64,000 nt of DNA from Falciphora oryzae (taxonomy: Eukaryota; Ascomycota; Sordariomycetes; Magnaporthales; Magnaporthaceae). Each line of letters opens with the position of its first letter. Within the stretch, counting starts at the first letter, position 1. The position numbers and the translations under genes are program-made. Location of the stretch: the NCBI GenBank assembly GCA_000733355.1, contig JNVV01000079.1, positions 1 to 64,000 of the forward strand. Direction: 5' to 3'. Below, piece by piece: positions 1-10,476 of the stretch. The notes below the pieces were generated by a model, which was not told the DNA's origin, searched no databases, and saw nothing but the letters and a program-made list of their open reading frames with translations.

Positions 1-14
1 CACCCCCGGGTACG

Positions 15-341
15 CTATAAGCCCTGCCCGCTACTCCTGTGCACAACCCCACAACAGTACAGGGTAGATAATCTAATAAGAGTAGTACATGGTAGGTTGG
101 GCCTATGCACCCAACCTAGGCTAAATACATTAGTTCTTTTAACATACACCAACACCTTTATTCCCAAAGCTAACGCTCTAAGTAACGTGCTTTCCGTGCT
201 CGGCCCGTTGCGTATGTTTAATGCGTCCTGTACCTTGCGTTTAGCGTAGAGCTTTCGGAGCTTACTTATGGCTTTGGTAATTGCTGCCGCTTTTTGAATT
301 TGGCTTCTCGTTGGAAGGGAGTTGTTATTAATACGTGGCAT
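15..341 (-). pseudogene. Copia pol fragment (between integrase and reverse transcriptase)
   Basis: The stretch contains SQIQKAAAITKAISKLRKLY followed by AKRKVQDALNIRNGPSTEST, which matches the charged linker after the integrase core of fungal Copia polyproteins, where an Ala-Lys-Arg-x-Val motif and an Arg-Asn-Gly-Pro motif are usual. It ends at a stop and has no intact upstream frame. A second in-order piece of integrase may lie at 651-463 but is too decayed to name with confidence. Confidence 0.55.
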
Positions 342-923
342 GGCTTTGAAAACGAGCAGCGTAGGGATAAGGCCGTTAAGGCCTGCCGTATCGTTTATAG
401 CTTTAACAGCTTTTTAAAGCGCGGAATCGGGGTGCAAATTAGGACACTCCTTTCGGATTATTTTATAAGCTCGGCGGAGTGGTCCGTAATACCTTTCCAC
501 CTTGCTTATCGACCAATGCGCTTCTATTAGAACCTAACTGCAAATAATCCCAAAAAGCTTTGCTTCCATTTGAAATTCGCTCGCGGTAAAATTGGTACCT
601 GCGTCGTAAAATAGCATATTTAAGGGCTTTAAATAAGTATCTAACTAACAACGCTTAAAAGCTTCCCAAATCTTTTTTGCGCTTATGTCCTTTAAAAACG
701 TTACGGTATTAAATGCTATATTTGCATCGATTATATAAAGTACTAGTTTGCTGTCCAGTTGCATTACGTTAGTAACAACTTCGTAATTAAAATCGAAATC
801 GTTTTTAAGCGTAAATCGAAAGCGCTATGGTGCGGGTGCTTTGATTTAATAGTAATAGCATACGCGATTAATTATTTCCAAAGCGTTGCGATTAGCTTTA
901 TAGCCTGCCCGTTGTAAAACAAT

Positions 924-1289
924 CTAAAGCTTTTCGACGGAAAGGTGGCTAAAGCGTTTGTGCACGCGTTTAAACTTAACCTCCGTTAGGACGGCTGCTC
1001 CCACGCTCTCTGGTTCCGTTATAAACGATACGCCTATTATTACATAGCTAACGTCGTTAAAAAAAAACCAAAGGTGGCCGTAGCGTCGCATAATCGGTAC
1101 GCGTTTGCCGAGCTTAGTTACTAGTTCGTTGCGGGTATTATCGAAGTAAACCCCGAGCGCGTCCATATTATCGATGCAAAAAAGGAACGGTATAGGCGTA
1201 GGTACCACATAGAACGTAATAAAGCCTATCGGGGTTAAAAAGGTAATCTCTCCGACGCTAAAAATAGCTTTTCCTAATCCAAAGCGCAT
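924..1289 (-). pseudogene. Copia protease / GAG-pre-integrase fragment
   Basis: The open stretch of about 120 codons shows the hallmarks of the fungal Copia segment that ends the protease and enters the integrase zinc-binding region: IDNMDALGVYFDNTRNELV (like D-M-D-x-L-x-V-Y-F-N-N) and LTEVKFKRVHKRFSHLSVEKL (like L-x-x-L-H-x-R-F-G-H-x-S-V). The usual Gly of R-F-G-H is Ser here. There is no intact continuation on either side, so this is a relic that cannot be translated as part of a working polyprotein. Confidence 0.7.
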
Positions 1290-1996
1290 ACGTTTCTTCT
1301 TTTTACTAATATCCAGGCCGAAATTAGGCAGATAGCGTTACAGGGTTCGGAATTGGGTTATTTTTGCAATTAAAACTTTGCCGCTCCGGTATTTGGGATG
1401 ATACCGTACCATTTGTCGGTGGTTGTAAGTATGTACTAAACAAGTACCTGCTTTGCTAGCGCGGTGGGTTCCCTTTTGGCTAATCCCAAAATTTCGGGAT
1501 GCAGTTGGTACAGGAAGGCCTCGTCGGCGAGGTACGTTACCATAGCCGGTGTTATAAAATAAATGCTCGCCAAATTAAACTCGTTATTTATTGTTTAATC
1601 GGAATCGTACTCGTCCGTAGCTTCCGTATTTTCCTCGTCGCTATTACCGGGCTCGTAAGCTGCGAGGAATTAGGTATATCCCTTTCTTAACTCTTTACGA
1701 GCTTCCTGCCCTCGTTTCCACAACGCTTTGGATACTTTCTGTTCCTAAAGCGTGTGATTTTTAAAGCGGTAACCAGGCTTTCCGCAAATCCAGCATTCCA
1801 ATTTGCGTTTCCATGGTTTGCTGGGACTGTTGCCAGTACGGTTACCTATCCGCTAATCGAAACAAGCAGCGTTTCCGAACCGGCGTTCCACGAAATAAAT
1901 GCCTAAGGCGTTAACGTTCTTTTCCATTTGTATCGTGCTTTTAAATTGGGAGGCCAAAGCTTTAAAGGTTTTTTTTTAGCTTAAAAAGAGCTATTT

Positions 1997-2009
1997 TAAG
2001 CTCGGGAAC
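1997..2009. repeat. Left target-site duplication of the SINE-like element
   Basis: The 13 bases TAAGCTCGGGAAC recur exactly at 2832-2844. They directly abut the tRNA-like head on the left and the AAT-repeat tail on the right. Confidence 0.85.
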
Positions 2010-2082
2010 GCCCTCGTGGTGCAGTGGTTCAGCACCGGGCGGACCTTTTCGAAGGTCGCGGGTTCGACTCCCGCCGAGGGCA
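2010..2082 (+). other. tRNA-like Pol III head (not a normal tRNA gene)
   Basis: Acceptor stem GCCCTCG pairs with CGAGGGC and is followed by A. The D arm is GTGC/GCAC, the A box is TGGTGCAGTGG (2017-2027) and the T arm is GCGGG/CCCGC with B box GGTTCGACTCC. The total of 73 nt is right for a tRNA. The anticodon arm does not fold: with a standard 5-bp stem and 7-nt loop (TTTTCGA, anticodon UUC) there are two mismatches, and the best helix is shifted by one base. This pattern of intact promoter boxes with a broken anticodon arm is what SINE heads show. A degenerate tRNA gene is the alternative. Confidence 0.7.
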
Positions 2083-2831
2083 CAAAGGACTTTTTGTTCT
2101 TCGAACCAAAAACCCCGCCTTACCGGAAAACGCGATTGACAGCAGCCCTTATCACGTGCCCCCAAGCACGTGTAAAAACGAAGAAAGCCACGAAATGCGA
2201 CCAAAACAACCCCCAAGGAAAACAAGCACGAGGAATAATCGCAAAGTAACGAGCACAAGCCCTACCCTTATTCGCCACGGTACCGAACCGCCTGCGCCAC
2301 TCGTCTGGCTTGCAATACACGGGGTCGCTCCCCCGAACCGTGCATAGGAGGTCCAAGCTGGGAATGCACGTGGGAAAAAATAAGTAAAGGAACAAGCACG
2401 AGGCTGACCGGCCTGGTCCCCCGGGACGGCGTACCGATCCGGAACCGAATCGATAAGGGCTAGCGCACGTGCGCGCAGGAGATTGCCCCCTGGGACAAAT
2501 GGCAGGCACAAAGAGACGAAAAAAAAAACAAAAATGAGGGAAACAAGAACCCGAGCAATCGCCAACAAGTACAATATCGGTAAGGCGCGTATGGGCGCGC
2601 CCGCGCAGGGCCACATACAAACGCGTCTGCCGATGCTGAAGACGTAACTAAGCAGTCGTGTGAAAACAAGCAGAGGGGCTGGAGCGAAAAGAACAAGTAG
2701 CAAAGGCCTATTAGCAGACGGAGGGTTTTCGCCCAGGACATTCAACTGTACCAAGGTTTTCCCCCTATATAGAATTAGCAGAGGCACCGAGGTCTACATA
2801 GACATAACGGTAGTATGAATAATAATAATAA
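2010..2831 (+). mobile_element. SINE-like retroposon with tRNA-like head and AAT tail
   Basis: The 822-bp unit starts with a tRNA-like head (2010-2082) that carries Pol III A and B boxes and ends in a run of AAT/ATA triplets (about 2817-2831). Exact 13-bp direct repeats flank it (1997-2009 and 2832-2844). These are the hallmarks of a SINE copied by a LINE reverse transcriptase. The body (2083-2816) is GC-richer than the surrounding Copia relic and lacks its TA-rich decay, so it probably arrived after the Copia copy was mutated. Open frames in the body on the minus strand are low-complexity and I do not regard them as genes. The length is large for a SINE; the body might derive from a LINE 3' end, which cannot be judged here. 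Confidence 0.75.
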
Positions 2832-2844
2832 TAAGCTCGGGAAC
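2832..2844. repeat. Right target-site duplication of the SINE-like element
   Basis: Exact second copy of the 13 bases at 1997-2009, following the AAT-repeat tail. Confidence 0.85.
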
Positions 2845-3771
2845 TTTTTAAACTACCCGAAAGGTGCTCGTTACAAACTAATAATCCTTTTAATATACCG
2901 GACCCAACGTTCGTTAATAAATTTGTAACTTATCAAAAAGGGTTTGCAGGATTTCCATATTGGATTTTCTTGCGTTTTCGCTTTCGGAACGTACAATCTG
3001 GAAAGTGATCGAGTTCCAGTCCATGTAGTACTGCTGTTTGTTGATTTCCGTGTCGAAGTGCTTTTGGAGGGCTAGGTATAATACCTTAAAGGTTTGGCCT
3101 TTACTTATTTTAAAGGTGAAGTATTAAGCGGCACGGCTTTGAAGGGTTAATGGGAATAGCGCATAAAGTTGTAAAAGGGGTATTTTAAGCATTTCGGACG
3201 TGTTTGTAAAAAATAGGACCTTATCGTCGAGGATATCGTATTATTCCCCGGTGTAGCTATAGGCTTTGTCCTATGCCTGTTTAAATGCCTTTATTATGCT
3301 CGTATCGATTATAGCATTAGGTATTTCGATAAATGGGAGCTTCCAGTAGTCCAATAGTAGGGGAGGTGTTGTTTCGTACCGGGCTAGGACCGGGGTTTTA
3401 AAACGAGATCGTTAGCGTAATGTTTCGTCCGTTGGCCGCGTTTGTTGGGCCTCGAAGTAGGCTTGGTGGTGGCGCCCTACTGTTTGGGTAGGCGCCGCAG
3501 TGGTCGTTAGTGGCTTTAAAAAGGAATTTCCGAAATTATTAAAATTTGCAAACCTTTTTTCCTTTGGTGGCAAAGGCGGCGGAGCTAACTACGAGTAGGT
3601 GTTTAGCCCTAACGGTAGGGGTGGCGGTAAGCCTGTTAGTAGGCTTGATGGTAGGCCTATCCCGTTTGGCGTCGGATTACCGCGATCCCGTTTAAAGGAT
3701 CGTAAACGCGTCGTTTCGTTTGTTAATCGCTTGCGAATTAAGGAAAAAGGCGAGGGGGGCGAAGGGGGCGC

Positions 3772-4344
3772 TTAGGCCGAAGTTCCTGCCTCGGGCTGCT
3801 TTCCAATCGAGGCCTTTTCTATCGGTTTGTAATTATAAGAAGGGGGTTGACGTGTTCCTTCGATCGCCGCGTTTTGTGCCTTTATCTTTGTAAAGAGTTT
3901 TGCGAAGCGGATGGTGACTTTAAGCGTTACATAGCCTGGGAGGGTGATTTTTCGCTTGGTTAAGAAGGCTTTAAACGCTCGTGTGATCCGGATATCTAAA
4001 TCCTTAAAATGTTGCTGGGTCCATCCCTTAAAGTCCTTAAGGTAGGCAGTAAGTAGGTTTTCGCCTTCGTACAACTTGTTCGCGATTATCGTTTTAATGA
4101 TCCAGGTGTTGCGGCGCTCGTTGGATGCGTCGTTCGGTAAGCATTTTAAAGTGAAGTTTTGCTCGTCGTAAAACTGCCGGTCGTATACGGCAAAGATAGT
4201 TTTCGGCAAACCGAAATCGACGAAGGCATTTAAAAGCTCCTAATTTAGGATCCCTTGCTCCCCGCGTTCGTCGTCGTCCGGTTTAGCTAATCCGGGCATA
4301 TTGTCGGGGTTGGCAAAAAGTATTGCCCTGTGATCTTCTAGTCC
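3772..4344 (-). pseudogene. Copia gag-like fragment
   Basis: One frame runs on the minus strand from about 4344 through NPDNMPGLAKPDDDERGEQG, meets a TAG at 4242-4240 (a CAG-to-TAG change would fit RIP) and continues as a 145-codon open stretch beginning MPKTIFAVYDRQFYDEQNF. It contains WTQQHFKDLDIRI and ends before a Pro/Lys-rich tail. Position and orientation suit the N-terminal gag region of the Copia relic, but I recognise no diagnostic gag motif in it, so the assignment rests on position. Confidence 0.45.
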
Positions 4345-4575
4345 AAAAGCCGCTTTGGCCTGCTGGCAGGTCGGGGCTTTCGGGGATTACGCAACGCCTT
4401 CCGCGAAGATCGTCAAATTTCTTAACCAAAAGCCGCTCTGGCCTGCTGGCAGGTCGGGGCTTTTAAAAAAGTCTTGCCGGTCTTCCTCAAATGCGCTACC
4501 GAGCGGGAGATTTGGGGTCTCCTACTCCAGGTCCTTTAGAAAACCGCTCTGGCCTGCTAGCAGGTCGGGGCTTTC
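4345..4575 (+). repeat. Three spaced copies of a 36-bp repeat
   Basis: Copies begin at 4345, 4428 and 4540 and share the core CCGCT[C/T]TGGCCTGCT followed by [G/A]GCAGGTCGGGGCTTT. The spacing is 83 and 112 bp, so the copies are not in one reading frame now. They lie between the gag-like relic and the LTR at 4629, where a leader or an LTR of the Copia element would be expected. Confidence 0.7.
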
Positions 4576-4628
4576 GAAAAAACCCTCTACTTTGCTTATT
4601 TGTGTTGCCCTAAAGCAACACTGATCAG

Positions 4629-4929
4629 TGTTGGTAGGAGTATGTACTCTTATGGGCTCGGAGATCTCCAAAACAAGGTGAACAATGATTCCTTATATCA
4701 GAGGAATCATAATCTATTGTGCACGAAGAGGAAAGGGATCTATCTGCCAGAGAGGGAGCAGAAGGGAGGCTATATATACATGATTTAGATCACTAAAGGG
4801 CCCTTCCTTTGCTCCCAGCCTCCGCGGGCTTGCGGGTCCTTGGATCCCGTGATCAGAGATCACGGGACCGGAGGATCCGACTCTCTCTGGGCTCTGCCGA
4901 TTGCCTGCACAGGCCAGTGCAATCCAACA
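4629..4929. mobile_element. 301-bp LTR, family 1, copy 1
   Basis: The sequence begins TGTTGGTAGGAG and ends GTGCAATCCAACA, giving TG...CA ends with a short inverted repeat (TGTTGG/CCAACA). It is nearly identical to 13231-13531 across all 301 bp. The flanking pentamers differ (ATCAG on the left, TATGC on the right), so this copy is not a clean solo LTR. It is either one LTR of a larger element or a recombined one. It adjoins the Copia relic and may be that element's 5' LTR on the minus strand, but no primer-binding site could be confirmed. Confidence 0.75.
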
Positions 4930-5004
4930 TATGCCGTCAATGAAGACGGAATAATGATGGAGTACCAGCGGCCTCCCGCGCAAAGCGCTTTAAAGACATC
5001 CTAT

Positions 5005-6499
5005 CTACTCTTGCGGCAGAGTTCCTTGGCTAGATGGGACCCCCTGCAGACCAAAAACTTGAAACATGAAAAGATAGAAAAGATTAACCCAAACTGAAAG
5101 AACCCCTGCCGAAACCACTTGTTGGTTCGGGGCGTCAATCTTCGGCTTTTCTGCGTTCAGTTTCCGCTCCATGCCTTGCCCCGATTTTACCCGCAAGGAT
5201 TCGATCGGGGCTGCTCGTTGCTGCTCGTCTACGAGCGTTGGCGAGCTCGAGCGTCCTGATGCCCCAGACTCCTCTGACTCAACCAAAACCTCCGGGAGTT
5301 CCCATATACTCTCTCGAATTAGATCCCTCTGCGGCCGCATAAGAGACTCGGCGGAATGTAGCAAGCGATTCCTCAGCTCGATATGATCGCCAGGTTCTGG
5401 TGCCAGTGACGCCTGCAGATTGACTGACCCGGCAGACGGGGAAGATATTCTAAGAGCAGGCGGTTCGGGCTGAGCAGGTCTTTGATACGAGCTGCCACTC
5501 GCCTGGGATCGGAAGGAGGGTGCTTCTGGCCGTAGCTCGTGAAACACCGCCTGCTGGGGGTCGGGCAGCTCGACAGGCCGTTTGATGCAGTTCTCCAGAA
5601 TCATGGCCTGCTCTAACCCCGCTGCGAGCATGTCCAGCCCGGGCTTCTCGCCCTCGTAGGCGCCGATGAGGGTTGTTGATATCTGTCCAGGCCTGCGCCC
5701 GTCTGGCCTGAACTTGAGCTTCCTCCCCGCCTGCTTGAATCGGTCGCCTATGCTTTCTAGCTTGCCCTCCACTTTCACGTCCATCAGGAACGCTTGGCCG
5801 CCGTGCGTGAAGGTGAATGCCGTGTGGACTGTGCCGTTTTGGCCGCTCTCCAACTTGTTCTCGCCGAGATCCCACACTATGCTCCGGTAGATTCCATCGT
5901 CGTCGGCGGACATGTTCCCGTGGAAGTTCCAGCGGTGGAGATACTGGAACGACGTCTCGAAGGACTTGCCCATTCCATCAACGCCGTTTCCCATGATGGA
6001 GACGTTTGGTTGGAAGCTCGCGTGATTACGCCTGTGCTCGACCCTCTGGCTCCCGACAAGGCTTTTCGGGCCGTAGAAGTCCGTCATCTGGCTCGGAAAC
6101 GTGGCTGGCCCCGCCTCCTTCCAGTCTCGAAGGGTGACGGTGACAGTTGCAGATGTGATTTTGCAATCTTGCTTTTGTTGGAAGACTAGATCCATGTAGA
6201 TAACTCCAGCAGCGGCCTTTCCATGAGATATTGTCCCCCATTTCGACTTTTGGCTGTGGAGAATATGGGTCAGTGCTACGAGGCCAACGGGCGAGAATTG
6301 GCGCTTACAACAGGAATTTGCAGTCGATTCTGACGTCGCCGAGATTCGCGCCGCCGGCAGAGTAACTGCCCGCGCATCGGTTATCGAACCGGTCGTAATC
6401 GTGACTGCCAGCCTTCCTGTTCTAGGGCCCCTGCTTCATAAGCTTGGGGTAAGGGAGGCTGTTGGGCTCGGCAGCTCCATGTGTGCGCGACTGAATCAT
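5005..6499 (-). CDS. Protein of unknown function, possible early nonsense codon
   Basis: The model has two exons, 6499-6309 and 6253-5005, joined by a 55-nt intron (GTAAGC donor, CTGAC branch, CCACAG acceptor). It gives 480 codons in frame. The sequence across the junction reads VRIDCKFLF then QKSKWGTISHGKAAAGVIYM. The middle is a folded-looking domain (LHRWNFHGNMSADDDGIYRS) followed by a Pro/Ser/Glu-rich low-complexity stretch and, near the C-terminus, a hydrophobic segment (VVSAGVLSVWVNLFYLFMFQ) that could be a membrane anchor. I recognise no family. Codon 26 is TAG (6424-6422), in a CCC-TAG context compatible with a RIP-type CAG change. Either the gene is broken, or an undetected intron or a different start avoids it. 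The 3' end lies only 75 bp from the family-1 LTR. Confidence 0.6.
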
Positions 6500-7147
6500 C
6501 GTGGCTACGCGGACAATGGCAGCAGAACGGTCGGAATTCTATCCAGGGGATTGGAGGCGGGGAGGATTCGAACTTGACGGGAACTAGCTGGCGGCATTGT
6601 AGCAGAAGTGGAAGAACATAGATGATGACGTGGGGCCACAATTCTGGGCAGGCTCCGTCGGGGCGAAGCAGAGCCTTAGCGGGGTCGATGCAGACGCGAG
6701 TGCTGGTGCTACATGACGGACCGATAGTGGCATGCTACTGCATGCATCCTCACCTCTTGGCAAGCCCTCGCGGCCAGAGCCAGCCAACCAAGAGATCCCT
6801 CGTGCAAATAAGCGACCCGACGGGCCCGATGGAGGCACCGAGCTACGGTCAGGCTGTGGTGCTTTGCTGCTGGCCCCAATATCAGCGGATGGCCACAGCC
6901 CCTTGGCTTGGCCCCCAACAGGCGCCCCCGGCGGTTCGATTCGGGCGACGCGAACTGTAGAGTGGTGCGACTAGATTTGTAAAACGCGCACTGTAGCCTG
7001 AGCGACTCGGGCTTCTCTATTCCACAAACTTTCGCTCCTCCCCGTTCTGCTCGTGATTCTGGGATCATCCAGCATAGACGCCCTCCGTCCGAATACCCAG
7101 CTTCGCCCGGCCTGCTCCCATTCGTCACTAAGCCCGATCTTTCAGCG
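6500..7147. other. Divergent intergenic region
   Basis: Shared upstream region of the minus gene at 5005-6499 and the plus gene at 7148. I see no further gene or clear promoter element. Short open frames here run against each other on both strands and look like chance. Confidence 0.5.
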
Positions 7148-10100
7148 ATGGCCGGCTCGAGAAATTTCGCGGCGGGCGCCGGCAGGGCCTCCCCGGACAT
7201 AGAAAGCCGCGTTCCATACTTCATGCGGGATTCACATCGACAAGATGAGGACACGTTAGACAGAGCAATGGTGAAGAGGCGCCAGAGCATATTGGTCGAT
7301 CGGGGGCCTCCCAGAGCACAGCCTGGCGTGGGTCTCGAGGACTTGAGGTCCCCATCGCCACCACGACGAGTCTATTACGAAGATACTGTCCACATTCCGT
7401 CGCCCGACAGCGATGAAGAGTACGACGTAGCCGACAGCCTCGATGAGCAGTGCCAGACGGTTTTCGACCCCCATCGCCCCACTGATGTCACGGTTCATCT
7501 TGAGATTCCGATCTCAAAAGACCTGGATGACGAACTGGAAGCGCTCAGCCGCTTCAAGCGCCTTGGAGACTTCGTCGCTGCAAAGGAATTCCTGAAGGGG
7601 ATGGACAGACACCTGGGCGATCCCTATGTCTTAGTACAGTACGCCGAGATGCTGCTGGATATGGGCAATTACCAAGCGTTCGCCCGGTTGACGGCCAAAC
7701 CGATCCTGGCAGTTGATTCGATGGACCCAGGTGACGAGGAGATGCAGTTGCTGTCCTTGAACCTCAAGCTTCTGGTCGCCAAGGCAAACACCTATCGACA
7801 CCATACAGACCATACGTTTTCTGAAGCAACCGAGGTGGTGTTCCAAGCTCTTCGACTTGAGCACCTCGAACTCAGCCCTGACCTGGGTGCAACTGAGGTA
7901 TTTCCCATTCTATTTTCGTTATGTCTCTTGTCCCGAACGAGTAGTAGCAACTGCTAATTCGGAGCTGTCTCTACCCAGCTTCGAATTGTGACGCTCACAG
8001 CCAATCTGATCGCGCAAACGTGGCCCGCCAGCCTTTTCCTAGCCCAACGCGACAGGATTGAAAACGAGTGGGTCGACTGGGCGATGGTCGGTCGGCGTTT
8101 GTTAACCAGTCACAGAGACTGGGAGTTCAGAGACTTTGCGCTGGCGGGTGCGGCTTTGTTTGGCCAGCAACGGTTTGCAGAGATCATGTCCGAGGGGGGC
8201 CACATGGACTACTGTATTCCGTGGGGTGAGTTCGAAAGCGATGTTTCAGCGACGTTGGCACATCTCGACCTGCTGGTGTCACTGTTGCAAAGCGCCATCC
8301 CGGCAATCGACGGAGCCCGCATGGCGAAAGACAGGGCCGACGCCAAGTCACTGGCGAACATCGTCCTGGCCCACCACCCCCGAGCGATGCGAAGCCGAAC
8401 ATTCGGGCACTGGCTCCTTGTTGAGACAGCAATGGCGGGGCGCGAGGGCTCCGAAGTTGGCGCATATCAACTGTCCCTGGTTAGACTGATGGATCTGCCA
8501 AAACCTGCCCCCAGCGCATCCGAAGTCCCAGACTGGCCAGGCTTCCAGGTCTCCCCAACAGCAAACGAGCCTATCAAGACAGTGCTTACCATGTCAAAAG
8601 AGATGGAGGACTACACAACGCAGGCTGCTTGCCATCGGCTGCTAGCCCAGCGGTCCTCTAAGCCTGGCCATGAGTTGCGTGAGCTCTCGGTTCTTCAAGC
8701 AGCGCAAGGAGATCGCAATGGTCAGCACGCGACTTGCTTGGCGCGCTACTATGGATGCAACGACCCTAGCTCTCAGATAGAGCTTCTAAACGACCTCAAA
8801 GATTTTGAGAGCGATCAGGTCGAAGGGTGCGATGGGAGACTCCCTGAGCGCCACCGCATCATCAAGGAGGCACTCCAGGATCACCTGACCCCTGGTGGGA
8901 GCCCTAACAAGAGACCTCAACCGAGCAACGGAGATCATGCCCGGGGGCCAGGCCACACGTCTTTGCGTACTTTTTACGATGGATCCGAACAGGGTGCGCC
9001 AGCCTTTCTCAACGAAGCGGGTAGTCAGACTTTAGTCCTCATAAGACCTCGCTATGGAGCCAGCCCAGCGACCAGAGAGAGTCAGAATCCCACAATGCCC
9101 ACCCGTCGCCGCGTGAAGGCGCGACAGAGAAACGACAATGTCGGTATCGACGCCGAGATCATTCGGCCTCAGGAACGACCTGTGGTCTGGGAGCGTCTGG
9201 TAAAAGAGACACGATATTACGATCCGGATTGTCCAGCTTGGGGTGACTACAACAGTGCCAATAATTATTCTGTTGAGACTGTCAATAATTCTGTGAGGGG
9301 GAGGTCGAGAAGCCCATCGCCACCTCCCCCACCGCGACCGAGCCGGGCAATAACGGAGCTGAGAGATCAATCACCTCACGTCCCCCGAAGGCTGACACCC
9401 TATACGAGCGGGACGCCAAATCCATATCAAGCAGAAGGATCTACTACTGCGCGTCTCGCAGCGGATGAGTATTTCGGGTCTCCACGCGCAAATACTCTGC
9501 GGGCTGCACAGTCTCCCAGCGAGACTCTGAGCCGGAGAACAACCATGGACGAGCCCCTGAGCCGAAGAGCAACCATAGAGGAGGTCGACGAAGGGCGACA
9601 ACCACCCTCCAGCTCGAGGGAAAAGCCAGAAGGAACCAAGAAATCTCTCGCGCTCGCACTACAAGCCTTCCAAGAGGCCGAGGCGGGCCTCGAGAAGTCA
9701 AGAGCCGCAATGGAGGAGGCATTCAGAGTGGGCGACAACACGCGCGCGAACTCACTCAAGGTTTTCACCATCCCGGATCAGGAGAGACTGGTCAAGCAGC
9801 TGGGGAAGGCAATCATGGCGGCGCGTGCCGCCACCGCATCGGCGAACACCGTGAGCCAGCCTGCCGCGAAACCTGCGCAGGACCGAGTTGAAGCACTGCG
9901 GGGAGAAGACTCGCCAGAGGGCCGGAGACCCAGATACAAGCCGCGCCGGCAGACTGAAGTCGGGGAGGCGCCGAAGCGAGCTTCTACGGGGTCTCTGGTG
10001 GTAAGACCGGGCGCTTGGGAGCCCCCTGCGTCACGGCCCAGAAGCTCGGGTGGAGGTTCGCCTCTGACGGATAAGAAGCAGCCAAGCAAAGGCAAAGAAG

Positions 10101-10357
10101 ACCTAAAGCCACAGCCAGAGTCGGCAGAGCTGACAGCGAAGGAAACCAAAAAAGAAGAGGACGCTACTGAGGAGATTGTCATCGAGGCTTCAAGACGGGG
10201 GCCTGTAAAAGGGGAGGGGGTGGAGGAGCTGGCAAAAGAGGAGCAAAACGACAAAATTGAAGCTCGCGGAAAGCCACTTCCTGAGGAGAAGGTCCCTGTA
10301 GTCCCAGAGAAGGTCTCTGTGGAGGCGTCCGAGGAGGTTGAGGAGGAGGTGGACTAG
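7148..10357 (+). CDS. Large protein of unknown function with helical N-terminal half
   Basis: Two exons, 7148-7897 and 7979-10357, flank an 81-nt intron (GTATTT donor, TGCTAAT branch, CTACCCAG acceptor). The product is 1,042 aa. Residues about 120-230 (EALSRFKRLGDFVAAKEFLK, then YVLVQYAEMLLDMGNYQAFA) resemble helical-hairpin repeats of TPR type found in uncharacterised ascomycete proteins. Residues 250-560 look helical. The rest is disordered: RGRSRSPSPPPPPRPSR, many phospho-prone Ser/Pro stretches, a short coiled-coil candidate (LALALQAFQEAEAGLEKSRA) and a Lys/Glu-rich tail. There are no catalytic motifs, signal peptide or membrane segments. A decayed fragment resembling its C-terminus lies at 13938-14035. 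A scaffold role is conceivable, but I do not assign a function. Confidence 0.8.
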
Positions 10358-10476
10358 ATAAGGTCTTCGAACCACAGAATATTCTCGGATTTTTTTTTTT
10401 TAGTTACAGTCCGATGAATGATCAAAAAGATTACGGAAGCGTCGTGGGTGGTATGGCTGATAGGTAATAAACACAA

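Larger units (their letters stand above)
1..4620 (-). mobile_element. Degenerate Ty1/Copia retrotransposon (interior, minus strand)
   Basis: Read on the minus strand, Copia pieces come in the expected order: a gag-like stretch (about 4344-3772), a CCHC-like zinc knuckle (about 1798-1751, reading CWICGKPGYRFKNH), a protease/GAG-pre-integrase block (1289-924, ending HKRFSHLSVEKL) and a linker typical of the region between integrase and reverse transcriptase (341-15). The pieces are separated by stops and frameshifts. TA-rich codons and CAG-to-TAG type stops (for example 4240-4242) fit RIP. The element runs off the left edge, so reverse transcriptase and the other LTR are outside the window. The right limit is uncertain: an 18-bp palindrome at 4616-4633 marks the junction with the LTR at 4629. 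A 0.8-kb SINE-like insertion interrupts it at 2010-2831. Between 2845 and 3771 I see only decayed sequence. Confidence 0.75.

Noticed and set aside
2010..2082. A functional tRNA gene
   Set aside because: Promoter boxes and acceptor stem are intact, but the anticodon arm mispairs and the unit is the head of a repeat flanked by target duplications.
2120..2787. Minus-strand ORFs of up to 211 codons in the SINE-like body
   Set aside because: Low-complexity, mutually overlapping in several frames, no motifs; compositional by-products.
4629..4929. Solo LTR with target duplication (copy 1)
   Set aside because: Flanking pentamers ATCAG and TATGC do not match, so only the LTR identity is claimed, not a clean solo LTR.
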